NCBI GenBank assembly: GCA_944470555.2
Contig: OX104134.1
Coordinates: 48,420,691 to 48,484,690, forward strand
DNA from: Heterobilharzia americana
Taxonomy: Eukaryota > Platyhelminthes > Trematoda > Strigeidida > Schistosomatidae
Direction: 5' to 3'
Length of the DNA: 64,000 bases
In this document: one piece after another, positions 1 to 10,539 of the stretch
Position numbering within the stretch: the first letter of the stretch is position 1
How the letters are laid out: each line of letters begins with the position of its first letter
Made by a program: the position numbers and the translations under genes
Notes under the pieces: generated by a model
What the model saw: only the letters and a program-made list of their open reading frames with translations
Databases searched by the model: none
What the model was told of the DNA's origin: nothing

Positions 1-560
1 CTGAAGCAGGGAATTGATTGGGTTAGCAGAAGGCAAATTTTCTTGTTCCAATGTGTAGGACAAAAATACTGAAGGCATGAGACGTAATTGAAGAAATATC
101 TGAGCAAAAGAAATAAGCATCTTTCTGAATAGCATTGGTTTACACAGTCTATTTTGAATCGAAAAATGAAGATATTTGCCATGAACTTGCAAACCGTTGG
201 AAGGTATGAGTCATTGTTTACTCGCAATCAGTAAATGACGGCAAGTAAAGGCACTTTGTTTAGTGTATGTCCAAGTAACATCAAGGTGTATGGCATGTTC
301 GCGAGTTCTTAAGCTATTCAAGCGACTTTGAAGGCAACTTTATCAATTAGTGGAATAAGTATTTATCTGAACAGTTACGAAAGCAAGTAGGTTGGCTTAG
401 GGCTTAGGACTTCCTCATCAGGCTGGTGCTGAAAAGAGAAGAGAAGAGGAAGAGCAAAGAGAGACTGGATAATGGAATACCACGTAAAACCAACTGGGAG
501 GAGAGAACTTCCTGCCTTTTTAGTCATTCAAACTATGTGTAAACTATAATTTATGCATAT
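1..560. other. No recognisable feature
   Basis: I see no coding exon, repeat family or RNA gene here. The sequence is AT-rich and has stops in every frame. A short purine-rich run (GAAGAGAAGAGGAAGAG) lies near 435-455. The 3' end of the neighbouring CR1-like element begins somewhere around 560-620, and the boundary is not sharp. Confidence 0.5.
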
Positions 561-2514
561 GAGAATGACTCTTCTGTTTTTCTTACATGAAGTTCACTCG
601 AGTTATTAGATAGGTAGTTTTTATTGGTGAACTTAATGGGAACACTGCCTATGTATTTGTACTGCACAACCAGACAAGGTGGACTAGTAATCAGACACCC
701 TTTATGAGCCCATTGAGGTAAAAGGTACTTGAGAATTATGATAGCTTTACTCTACATGTTTAGAGGTCCTAGTATATTTTCATTAGCCCAGAACGTACAG
801 GTAGTGCCTAGGCGAGTGATAGACTGATCATCCGTTAGGACATTATTAGGTGCGGAATGAAAGACAGTTAACGAACCTGCAGTGGGTACTTCCTCAGGAA
901 GTCTATTCCAGATGTGAGAGAACTTATTGATGAAGAAGTTTCCTCGGAATTTGGTCTTATAAAACAATCATTCTCGGCTAATAGATCGTGATTACGTAAG
1001 TAGTGAGTAGATGTTACAACAATTCTAATTTCCGGGCTCCATGAGTGCACTTGCTTACGAAATAATTTATAGTAAAATATAGGATTCATTCTGAGTTGCC
1101 TCTTCCAGAGAGGTTCCAGTCCTAGCATGTTGCATCTCGGGATGTAGTCTAGGCTGCGGTCAGCTCCTAGTGTTCTGAGTGTAAAGTGGCGTTGTACCCC
1201 TTCAACTTTTCCTTTGTCGCTCATACGAAGGCCACTTAAGATAAACGGGCAGTACTCTAAAATTGGACGGACGCTCACTTTGTAGAGTGGGACCCTTGAT
1301 TCAGTGCTATAAAAGTTGCGGACGATGCATCGAAGGAGTCTACGTAACTTAGATGTCATACAAGCCGTCTACTCAGAGAGTGTTAAGTCACTGGAATATC
1401 TAAGACCAAGATCTGGCACTGAAGAACGTCTAGGTAGCTTTTGTCCACACACTTGGAGAGACACATCTAGGTTATCGCTGCCTATGCCAAGCCAACCACA
1501 TTTACCGATGTTGAACTGGAGATGGGACTCTTCACACTATTTAGCAACTTCACCTAATTCTTGTCGAGCAGTAGATAGAGTGTTACCTAGTTCATGGGTG
1601 TAACATGAGTATACAACCTTAAGGTCATCAGCGTATAGTAATGTTTCTCCTACAGTGAAGCACTTGCGCACACTATTATTATAAGTTATGAACAACAAAC
1701 GTCCAAGACACTACCCTGTATTACCCCACTAGTTATGAGCCTAGGTGTAGACTGCGTAGAATTTACTTTGACGATTTGGATCCTATCACTAAGAAATGAT
1801 GTTAGCCAATGAAGCGAAGGGTCATGGATGCCAATCGATTGTAGCTTATCAAAGAGAATACTGTGTGGTACCTTGTCAAATGCCTTTAGTATGTCAAAGT
1901 GTAGAACAGTGACGATTTTACGTGCCTCGTGGCCACTAGTGATAAGGTCGAAGAAGTCGAAATGGCAAGTAACGCAAGACCTGTTTTTAATGAAACCATG
2001 CTGGGACTTTGTGATGAGGTTTTCGCTAAGTAGGTAGTCAGATATGCTGCTCTTAATCACTCTTTCCATGATTCGGGAGACGACTGGCGTTATGTTGATA
2101 GGTCTGTAGTTCCCAACATTCGCTTTGTCACCGGACTTGTAGCGAGGAATTATAAAGCTAGTTTTCCACTCGATGGGATAATCCCCACTTTCCACTGAAA
2201 GTGTGAATATCCTAAGCAAGAACAGTGGCATATCATCACCACTGTTTCTGATGGCCACTGAGTTTAGGCCATCTATCCCGTACCTGTCGATAGTTTAAGG
2301 CTTTTGATAGCCTCAGTGGTACTTTTGACAATGAACTCCACTCTGGTACATGAACTAGCGGTAATTGGAGTAAAGCTGGTGAGGTTGAGGGCATTAGGGT
2401 TGAAATTGGCGAATGATTCGTTAAACAGTTTACTAATCTTGAGGGGATCGTTGCTTACCACCCATTAGGTAGTAGATAGGCTACATCCGTTGATGGCTTC
2501 AGACGTTTACTCGG
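560..2514 (-). mobile_element. CR1-like LINE 'A', 3' segment (linker, reverse transcriptase, 3' UTR)
   Basis: This is a decayed non-LTR retrotransposon read on the minus strand. Recognisable pieces from high to low coordinate are a linker ending VSNDPLKI (near 2,455), the RT fingers with YRPINITPVVSRIMERVIK (near 2,090), the HGFIKNRSC and LKAFDKVP blocks (near 1,900-2,010), the SGVIQGSVL block (near 1,700), the YADDLKVV active-site box (near 1,620-1,645) and the C-terminal thumb region with LEYCPFIL and FTLRTLGADRSLDYIPRC (868-1,359). At least two frameshifts break the frame. Order and motifs match the CR1 clade and are close to element B at 6,890-8,290, so I place both in one family. The 5' part is missing from this strand and appears inverted just beyond 2,514. 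Confidence 0.85.
868..2461 (-). pseudogene. CR1-like reverse transcriptase of element A, frameshifted
   Basis: The RT would copy the element RNA at a nicked chromosomal target. The longest open stretches are 1,686-2,258 (RT fingers and palm, 190 codons), 2,273-2,461 (start of RT) and 868-1,359 (thumb and C-terminus). The YADD box lies between the first and last of these in another frame, so the protein cannot be made in one piece. The 752-967 stretch adds the usual CR1 C-terminal block NRLPEEV. The copy is old and certainly inactive. Confidence 0.8.
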
Positions 2515-2760
2515 AAGAGACGTCAACTTGTATAGTAGTGCACCGTCTAGCGAACCGAATACCAGAAATTCTTCCGCTTACCGAGGCTTAAGAGACATAG
2601 TAAGTCACTTTGCAAGCCATAGTAGCCTTTTCGCGCTTCTACTTATTAATGTCCGCTCCTTACTTGAGAAAATACCTGACGTAAGAGCAATAGGTTTACT
2701 CACCAAACCCACTGCACCCAGATTACATGATTGTATGGATACTTACTTATTCCTGAAATC
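2515..2760 (+). mobile_element. Inverted 5' segment of CR1-like element A (endonuclease N-terminus)
   Basis: On the plus strand, opposite to the RT at 868-2,461, this stretch encodes SLFALLLINVRSLLEKIPDV followed by RAIGLLTKPT. Element B has the same blocks at the start of its endonuclease on the minus strand near 9,300-9,400 (NLFTLLLINARSL, IVLLTKPT). The reading runs away from the junction at about 2,514, so the 5'-most bases touch the RT segment. This is the geometry expected from twin-primed reverse transcription. The rest of the endonuclease is missing between the two segments. Confidence 0.7.
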
Positions 2761-3520
2761 ATTGAAGTAAGTTATTATTGGTCAATAAATCTACGAACAT
2801 AAGAATTGTTGTTAAAATAGACGTTTACCTGACGAAACACTTGGTCTTGTAGATGGGTCAGTCATGTCCAATGTCGACTACTCACAACGCAAACACCAAA
2901 TACTGCGCCGTTTGATGTTTTAGGATTTGTCCTGGTGCGAACTTGACAGACGCAAAGACCAATCACTAATTATTCGGACTTGTTATATACCCACGAATAC
3001 GAGACCAAGGAAGAACACTATAGTGTAGTCGGATGGAACAGTATATTTGGATGGTTATGCCAAACTACCGATGCGTTCCAACTAACTGGTTAGAGAGCCG
3101 AATACGAGTAGTGCAACATAACATGACAGCGTGCCAAACGGCCAGGATGCTTGACCGGGTGCCTTCAGCTTAGCGAGTCCAGTTAAACTATCAAGGTCAG
3201 CATCAATGTCGAATGTCGTCGAACCCTAGCCTATTGATTTTGGGGAAGTGTATGACGCTACAATGTGAAGAAATAACTGTGAGCAGAAATGACTTAAACT
3301 CAGTACGAAATGTATCCACTGTAAAGTGATATTTTCCTGCTATTTTCATAACATTTAGACACTTGGTATCATGATCGAGTTTAATATCCTCCCTCTGTAT
3401 CATTCAATACTGCTAAAACCTCTTATGTTTCTCTGCAATTATCCAACATCCAGTATCTTTTTAACGAGCTTGTGCCAACCAGTTGACTTCTTCGCACTCT
3501 CTTCTTGGTCTTGCGGAACA
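2740..3520 (+). repeat. Dispersed repeat 'S', copy 1 (interrupted by a solo LTR)
   Basis: After removing the solo LTR at 2,919-3,262, the flanks align with 22,840-23,300. Shared landmarks are ACGTTTACCTGACGAAACAC at 2,823-2,842, ACTGTAAAGTGATATTTTCC near 3,319, a TATCATTCA block near 3,397 and GTGCCAACCAGTTGACTTC near 3,470. The same 3' motif recurs at 6,828 and, on the minus strand, at 16,128-16,565, where the copy ends in a (TAAA)n-like tail. That tail suggests a retroposon rather than a DNA transposon. I cannot name the family. Confidence 0.65.
2919..3262 (-). mobile_element. Solo LTR of the Ty3/Gypsy element found at 57,027-61,950
   Basis: This 344-bp block matches both LTRs of the Gypsy element, from TTTAGGATTTGTCCTGGTGC to GACGCTACA on the plus strand. 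It is flanked by a perfect 4-bp direct repeat, ATGT at 2,915-2,918 and 3,263-3,266, as expected for a target-site duplication. No internal sequence remains, so it is a product of LTR-LTR recombination. It carries several substitutions not shared by the two LTRs of the complete element, so it looks older. In the Gypsy sense it begins TGTAGCGTC. Confidence 0.92.
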
Positions 3521-4286
3521 ATTCCTGATCTTTGGCAGATTCCGATGCAGTAGATCCAGCCACTCGTCTGCTATAGCTCTGATTTACAGAACAGGAAGTT
3601 AAGTGTTGGTTTGTTTGCCTTGGACTATGGTGCAGCTGGCTTCTTCAGATGTTAAGTTGCCAGACAGTTGTTCGGACTGGTCGCTACAGAGGGTTAGCGA
3701 TAGTGAAGAGAAAACCCTGAAAGGTGTTTGTGTGAGTAAAAGAGGAGAAGAAAAGTGAACTAATGGAGTAATCTACTTACACCTAAGTGAGGTGAGGAGG
3801 GGTGCGAAGATATGAAGGACTTAGGTGAGTGAGGCTAACTTATGGCGAGTGGAAGGGATGAAAAGGGCTTGAATGGTTACAATAGAACGAAAACTGGTTG
3901 GGGTAGCTTGACATCAGTTCGTGTTCCAGCTATACGTGGGTAGACCATGAGTCTCTGCATGACTGTCTAGCCTCTTCTTGAAGCCTTCAATAGTTGGGGT
4001 GGAGACCACCTCTGCTGGCAGTTTGTTCCAGTGCCCACAGACTCGGGGGAGAAGAACTGTGGACACGAATGCGTTTTTGGCCTCTGGTGTGCTATTCTAC
4101 TGGGTTCCCTAAAGGATCTCCATAGTGGCCTCTCGTTAGGACTCCTCTGTTTGGGTGACTTGGGTTACTCACTATATTGCAAGCCATTATCAAGTCGCCA
4201 CATATCCTTCGATAGCTAAGAAAGTATAGACCTAGGTGTCTCTCCCCATGTGGTTTTCGTTGCATCCCAACAACCCCTTTTGTGGC

Positions 4287-5888
4287 TCACCTCTGTACTT
4301 TCTTCAGTAAGTTCGCGCTTTTTTTCAGCTGTGGCGCAGCGAAGACGTTATGGACCTCCAAGTGAGGCCGTGTGTAAGTCTTGTGGAGCTTCAGACAGAG
4401 TTTTGGGGTGAGGGCACCCAGTTGTCTACGCACAAAGTGTAGTACCCCATATGCTTCTGAGACATCACCTGAGCAATTGGAACTGGTGCCCAGTTTCTCT
4501 GTCACCGTCAGACCCAGGTCTTTTTCCACTGTGGTATGCAATGGACGTGGACCACAGAGATATTAGGATGTTTTCTGGGGATCAGAGGTGCGGGAAAACA
4601 TGGACCGGCACTTATCCAGATTAAATGCCAGTTCGCTTTTGGTCCCCCATCCCTCTAGTGTTCTGAGGTCCTTCTGTAATGCCACAGATTCCGCGTCGCA
4701 AGTTATTGCCCTCCGTAACTTGACATCATCAGCGTATAGGAGAGTCGGGTGGCCGATATGTTGCGGCAGGTCATTTACGAACAGTAGGAACAACAGTGGA
4801 CCCAAGATTGCTCCTTGTGAGTCATCGGATGAGGATGTTCTCCAAGTTGAGTAGACCCTGTTGACTTTCGTGCAGAACTCCCTGTCTTCTGAGTAGTTCT
4901 GCAGCCACGATAGCACCTGGCTGAGAATACCCAACCCATATATCTTATGTATTAGGATCGTGTGTGAGACGGTGTCAAAGGCTTAGGTGAAGTCCAGAAA
5001 AACTGCGAGGACCGGGACCTTGAGATTCCAGCATGCTGTCCAGTGATCATGGACCGTCAGGAGGTTGGAGGCACAGGATCTACCCCTCCGGAAGCCATGT
5101 TGAGCGTCACTCAGTGCCCGCTTGGTGTCCAGGTATTCTCTGATACGGTCGTCCATCACACTTTCCATAACTTTTGATACTACTGGTAGAAGTGCTATGA
5201 ACCTATAACGGTTGAGATTCTGCCTGTCTCCCCCTTTGAAGATGGGAGAAAGGATAGCCCATTTCCACTCTCGTGGGAGCTTTCGCTCATCTAAGGAGTG
5301 TTGGTAGAGGTTGCAGAGTGGGCCGCTCAGGGTACACGCACATTCTTTCAACACGGATGAGCGGATGCCGTCGTACCTTGAGGATTTTCCAGCGCTTAAC
5401 TTTAAAAGCTTGCCGAGAACAACAGCACGAGTTATCTGTTTTTCCTGTAACTCAGTATCATCGGGCAACGTTGAGGGCTGTTCGTGCGGTCGGTATGCAC
5501 ACTTCCTTGATGGAATGTTGAGCTGTGTGTCAAATGTGGTGCTCAGCATTTCAGCAGTCTCCTGTCCAGAAAGGTTTTCTCCATTCGGACCTCTTATGAC
5601 ACATGCTCTTTGGCTTGTCGATTTTCTTTTTGCCATGGATCGGCAAAGGCTTTTAGGGTTTACCTCAAGCCTTTCGGCGAGGTTGGACTGGAACGACCTC
5701 CTGTCTCCCCACACCCTTATATTGCCTCGAGCCCATACGGTCATGTACGCACCATGGTCATCCTGTCCTCTGGAGAGTCTCCATGTGTGCCATGCCCTTC
5801 TCTTGGCTCTCGGAAGGCGCTCAGTGCCCCGTTTTAGTCGTGACGTTCGCTTTGTGGTTGTTGTTACCGCCAAAGGGACGTTTGGCAA
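4287..5888 (-). pseudogene. Linker and reverse transcriptase of CR1-like element C
   Basis: The stretch 4,983-5,888 (301 codons) holds the EN-RT linker, then RT block KSSRYDGIRSSVLKE, the LPREWKWAILSPIFKGGDR box, and HGFRRGRSCASNLLTVHDHW ending at VFLDFT. The frame then shifts, and 4,563-4,934 continues with LFLLFVNDLPQHIG and LLYADDVKLR, the polymerase active site. The stretch 4,287-4,541 holds the thumb (KDLGLTVTEKL, RPHLEV). The long plus-strand frame over 5,311-6,081 is antisense to these domains and is not a gene. Confidence 0.82.
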
Positions 5889-5911
5889 GATGGCTGCCTT
5901 AATGATATCTT

Positions 5912-6710
5912 TTACCAGTTCCCAGTGCTATTCGACCGGTAAGGAACACCAACCCACTCGCCACGGAGCTCTTGATAGGCTTTGTTCACACTTCTGTAGT
6001 TTGCCCTGTTATAACGGAGGTAAGGGCGAGGTCCCTTCCATGATAATTTTCTACCGATTACCAGGTCGAACACTGCCATAGCGCGACCGCTACTTCCAAG
6101 AGGGGTTTGCACGTGAACGTTTTCACCCAGAAGGGGATCACTAGTCAGTAGGTAATCCAGTTTAGATGGTTCGCCATCTGACCCCCAGCGGGTGTTGTCG
6201 CTGATTTTTTCCTGCAGTCCAGCCACTTGGATGACGTTTAGCAGGTTACAATTGAACTTGCGGCTCGGGGCAGTGCCACCTTGCTCTGGGCTGAGGGTTG
6301 GAGCGTTGAAGTCGCCAGCTATTAAAATCTGGTCGTACCCTATAGTTGACATTGTGGATACTGCTTGGAGTAGTTTTTGGTTGTGTTCCAAGTTGCTATT
6401 GGGGGACCTATAGATTCCTTCAACTAGGAATTCGGTGTGTTTGACCGCGAAGTAGCACCAGCTAGTCTGGGAGCTCTGTCAGTGCCGTGTCAGTGGTTTG
6501 TTCATTTCGGAACAAACTGTCCAAGTATATTGCAATCCCCCCTCCGTCCCTATGTTCTCTGTCTCTCCTGAACAGAATCATATCATCTATATTAGCTTCG
6601 GTGTCGATTACGCCTGGTGACAACCACGTTTCTGTCAGGAACATGATTTTCGGGGCGAGGTCGAGACAGAGGGATCGGTGCTCTGACATTTTACTATGGA
6701 GTCCTCTCAC
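5912..6710 (-). pseudogene. Endonuclease domain of CR1-like element C
   Basis: This is an apurinic/apyrimidinic-type endonuclease, the enzyme that nicks target DNA to prime reverse transcription. The stretch 6,462-6,710 opens with MRGLHSKMSEHRSL and carries LTETWL, whose glutamate is a catalytic metal ligand, then RRDREHRDGGGIAIYLDS. The stretch 5,912-6,391 carries AGDFNAPTL (catalytic D and N), KLDYLLTSDPL and the C-terminal block ending near the linker. The two parts are in different frames, so at least one frameshift lies near 6,400-6,460. The SDH histidine box near the C-terminus is not preserved. Confidence 0.8.
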
Positions 6711-6769
6711 GTTGCTGTAGAGACACTTGGAGGTGTTTCTCGTGACGTGAAATATCTACAAGTTAGCTA

Positions 6770-6890
6770 GTGGCACTGGTTTGGATGTGGGTGTTTCTAC
6801 TGACTGGCCAGTTACAGTGGAACTGTAAACTGGCTTCTCTCATGTTAACTTCGTCACCTGAGAATAAAGATATTTATTTTATCTATTAAC
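6770..6890 (+). repeat. Fragment of repeat 'S' (3' end only)
   Basis: GTAAACTGGCTTCTCTCATG at 6,828-6,847, followed by an AT-rich TGAGAATAAAGATATTTATT tail, matches the 3' ends of the S copies at 23,230 and, on the minus strand, 16,150. Only this terminal part is present, so it is a 5'-truncated copy or a remnant. It sits exactly between the 5' end of element C and the 3' end of element B. Confidence 0.5.
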
Positions 6891-7014
6891 TTATAAAATA
6901 TAAGGTTCAGTCTAGGTCTCCTCTTCTAGAGTGGTTCTAACCCCAACATCTTACATCTGGACGTGTAGTCTAGACTGGAATCACCTCCCAATGTTCTGAA
7001 GGTGAAGTTACGTT

Positions 7015-8290
7015 TTACCCATCAACTTTCAGTTTATCAGTTCTACGGAGGCAATTGAGAATAAACGGGCAATGTTCGAAAAGCGGGTGAATGCCCAATT
7101 TGTGGGCTAGAACCCATGATTCGCTGCTATAGAAGTTACGAATGATGCATCCCAAGAGTTTGGGTGACTTGGATCTGATATATGCTGTTTGTTCCGAGAA
7201 CGTTAAGCCTCTGGAATGCCTGACGCCAAGATCTAGCACAGAAGCCAGTCTGGGTAGCTGTTTTGCACATACCTCGAGGATCAGGCCGTGATTGTCGTTG
7301 CCTATAGTAAGCCAACCGCATTTGTCACCATTGAATTCAAGGTGGGACTCAGCACACCATGATGCAAGTTTGCTTAGTTTCTGTCGGGCGGTATTCAAAA
7401 TGTTACTTAGTTCATGAGAGTGACAAGTGTACACAACCTTCAAGTCATCAGCGTATAGGAATGTTTTGCCTTCACTGGGGCAGTTACGCACACTGTTGAT
7501 ATAAATTATGAACAACAAAGGCACAAGGACACTATCCTGTATAACTCCGCTAGTTACACGTTTATATTCAGACTGCACGGAGTTTACTTTCACGACTTGG
7601 GCACGATCACCGAGAAATGATTTTATCCAACTAAGTAGGGGGTTGCAAATACCAACTGATTGTAGCTTATTAAAGAGTGCATTATGAGACACTATCAAAT
7701 GCCCTTGATATATCGAAGTATAGAGCAATGACGATTTTACGTGCCTCAGGTTACTAGTGATAAAGTTGAAGAAATCAAAGTGGCAGGTAACTCAGGACCT
7801 ATTCTTTATGAAACCATGCTGAGACTTTGTGATTAGGTTTTCTGTTAACAGGTAATCAGAGACGCTGCTCTTAATTACCTTTTCCACAGTTCTAGAGAAG
7901 ACTGGTGTTATATTGATGGGTCTGTAATTATTGGCGTTCGATTTGTCTCCGGACTTAAAGTGAGGAGTTCTGTAGTTAGTTTCCATTCGGTGGGTTATGA
8001 GCCACTTTCCATTGAAAGGGTGAATATCTTAAGCAAGAACAGAGACATATCGTCACCGCTGTCCCTGATAACAGTTGAGTTTAGGCCGTCGATTCCCATG
8101 CTTGTTGGTAGTCGCGAGTTCATGATAGCCTCTGTGATACTTTTGACAGTAAAATTCACATTGGCGCATGAACCTGTAGTGATGGGGTTAAGTGAGCTAC
8201 GGCTGAATTTTGCGAAGGATTCGCTAAATAGTTCACAAATTTCGAGGGGATCGTTACTCACCATTCCGGTGTGTAATAAACAAGCTGTCT
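7015..8290 (-). pseudogene. Reverse transcriptase of CR1-like element B
   Basis: The stretch 7,995-8,264 starts with VSNDPLEICELF, followed by 7,792-7,986 with the FKSGDKSNANNYRPINITPV block and SQHGFIKNRS. The 237-codon stretch 7,015-7,728 carries the GVIQDSVLVPLLFIIYINSV block, FLYADDLKVVY (active site), LEFNGDKCGWL, the thumb and FEHCPFILNCL. Three frames are involved, so the enzyme is dead. Relative to element A, sequence beyond the LKVDG block is present only as a short stub before the 3' boundary. Confidence 0.82.
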
Positions 8291-8565
8291 TTCGATGCCT
8301 GCAAACGTTTATTCAAAAGGAAGGTCAGACTATGTATCCTAGAACCACTTTTGAGGGCACTTAGCTTTGTTTATTGAGTTTCGTGCACGTAAAGTCTCAA
8401 TCGCTTGATAGGTATCGTAGATGAGTGCAACACCAGGTCATTAGAGGTATGATATAGCACAGACAGTTTGCTGCGAAGTATTCGAGGGATGTATTAGCCT
8501 TCATTCTTTTCCACCCTAACCGCTCTCATAGGAGCAACGATATCTAAACATAGCATTATATTTCT

Positions 8566-9537
8566 TTAGAAAAACGAAAGTGACTCCTTTAATGAGACTG
8601 TCATGAAGTACTCATCCCATGGTCTACACCCGAGGGGCTCAATGAATACCTCCCAGTCTATACTTCTGTAGCTACGAAACAAGATATTTTTCACGGGTTT
8701 CTTGTTCTCCCCACGAAGAGGGAAGATTGACAAGCAACAGAAGGCCATCCTGTGGCCACTGCTAGCGAATTCACCACCAACGTACGTGGTGACTGGGAGA
8801 TGTCGCGGCAAAAGACTAGATCCAGCGTACTGCTCCTACACGTGGGCGAACGGACATATTGTTTCCATCCATGGAAACCTAAGGCAGTAAGTATTTCATC
8901 ATAACGTTGTGGGCCACAACTGGTTTCTCAGTTAACTTCAGGCACGTTAAAGTCTTCTGCAATCAGTTTGAAGTCAGCGTTGATGGATGCAGCATGGGAA
9001 AATGACTGAGCAATAAGCTCATCAGCTTCCCTTGATGAACACGGTGTTCTATAAACACAGCCTACGAGGATTTTATAGTTAGTACCGTTTATGATAACCC
9101 GTATTGAGTCAGGCAGAGCATTTAATGTACCATCCTCAATCTTATTAGCCGCGGAAAGGTCATATATATGAGTCAAACAACTTCCTCCACGCTTATGATC
9201 CCGGTTGGTGCGACAGAGGGAATAATTATCTGTGCACAAGTTTACATCAAGGACTGAGGTGGGGCACCATGATTCAGTGACTAATACCACTGTAGGCTTA
9301 GTTAGCAAGACTATCGTTCTCAAGTCAGAAATTTTTCGGCAACGACCGTGCATTGATGAGCAGAAGTGTGAAAAGGTTACTGTGACTTAAGGAGTGTTTT
9401 ACAATATCTTGTACGTCTAATTGGTTAGAAAAATTTCCTATACTTAATTCATTAGACGATGTGCTGCTTGCTGTACGGACATGATGAGACTCAGTCGTGG
9501 TGAATGGCAATATGACCAGTGAAGATTTATTGTACAC
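8566..9537 (-). pseudogene. Endonuclease and linker of CR1-like element B
   Basis: The stretch 9,325-9,537 gives the segment before the EN and its first strand (NLFTLLLINARSL). The stretch 8,928-9,353 gives the EN core with LVTESWCP (catalytic E), RTNRDHKRGGSC, ILVGCVYRTP and AEDFNVPEVN, which corresponds to the family's GDFN box. The EN C-terminal half is degenerate between 8,812 and 8,928. The stretch 8,566-8,811 then holds the linker motif NILFRSYRSIDWEVFIEPL. The parts lie in different frames, so the protein is broken. Confidence 0.75.
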
Positions 9538-9596
9538 TGATTTGTGACCCCTCGCTTTACGAGGCTGCGTATGCGTAGTTGATGCGCTACCCGTTC

Positions 9597-10514
9597 TTAC
9601 TGATGACGTACAGTGCAGTTCATGATCGGTGCAAACAGAGGGTGGTAGCTCCAGGCTGGTGTTTCTGGAGGGTGAAACGATCCTATGAACAGTGGGTAGT
9701 ACATATTGTCCTGGGTCTTAAAAACATTTTGATGAGGCTCGAAAGTAGGGATGGTATTTAGGGAGCAATTACATACACCCCCATAGCACTGGCTAGGGTC
9801 ACCTGGGTGTCGATGTGGGTTTGGGTAAGGTGTACGTGGCCTGTATGACATGAATGTGTGTGATATGCCACGTGGCATCCTGTTGGTGAGCTGATGGCTG
9901 GGTAAACGTGATCTTGTGTGCTGTCTAATGTCAGATGCCCTCAAGTTATTGTAGTGTCTCTTTCTAACGGCTGAGTTTAGGTGTGTAACATGCCCTTTTC
10001 GGTGGGTTTTCTTTTCCACATGCCATACTTCCCATACATCCAATAGCGGTTTCGTCTGTGGCAACTATGTTAGCCACGAAGTATTCCTCGCCATCGTTAG
10101 GCAAAATGCGTTTAAAATGACTTTCTTCGTGAGCTTTGTGAGCCTTAAATGCTTGGTTTTACCCTTTTGTCCAGTGATGTTTAGTGTCAACTAAAGGGTT
10201 TTTATCCGTGGTTGCCTTAGGGAGGCTAGTGCCGATAGCTGGGGTTTCATGGGAAAGTAAACAGTCCGGTTTACTTTCGTCCAGGTCCACTTGGGATTGG
10301 TTTACTATGGCGTTGGTTGACGTAGTGCTATCAGTGGCCATAGCAGCAATATTTGATTGTTTCTCAATGTATGCAATGCATTCAGAGTTTGCATGTGTTG
10401 AAGTGGTAGGACCTTTTCTACTTCGTTTTCCACGGTGACATGGGGTTTTGTCCTGCACATTTGTAATAGTTTTAAAATTGCTCAGTCTCACATGATCCTG
10501 ATAGTTAATGAACC
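9597..10514 (-). pseudogene. ORF1 of CR1-like element B, C-terminal part
   Basis: Upstream of the endonuclease on the minus strand, 10,159-10,491 encodes a Ser/Thr/Lys-rich stretch starting VRLSNFKTITNVQDK. A frame change follows into AHEESHFKRILPNDGEEYF (near 10,110) and then 9,597-10,064 with HRKGHVTHLNSAVRKRHYN. I recognise no enzyme. Position and neighbours fit CR1 ORF1, an RNA-binding protein of the element. The reading frame runs through the 14-bp duplication into 13,787 and beyond, which shows that element E interrupted this ORF. Confidence 0.65.
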
Positions 10515-10539
10515 TCTTAGCGTCATATTTTTATTATTA

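Larger units (their letters stand above)
3530..6725 (-). mobile_element. CR1-like LINE 'C', 5'-truncated
   Basis: This second CR1-clade family, clearly different from A/B, is read on the minus strand from the endonuclease start near 6,710 to a 3' UTR ending near 3,530. Order: EN with LTETWL, the GDFNAP box and a degenerate C-terminus, linker with LAERLEVNPKSL, RT with HGFRRGRSCASN, VFLDFT and LLYADDVKL, and a C-terminal region that survives near 4,030 only as antisense traces. No ORF1 is attached, so the copy stops at the start of ORF2. The boundary at 6,725 abuts a fragment of repeat S. Confidence 0.85.

Noticed and set aside
5311..6081. Plus-strand open frame of 256 codons
   Set aside because: It is the antisense shadow of the linker and EN of CR1 element C. 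It has no motif of its own.
10010..10520. Independent host gene in the Ser/Thr-rich frame
   Set aside because: The reading frame continues across the RTE E duplication into a LINE ORF1 RRM-like block, so it belongs to CR1 element B.
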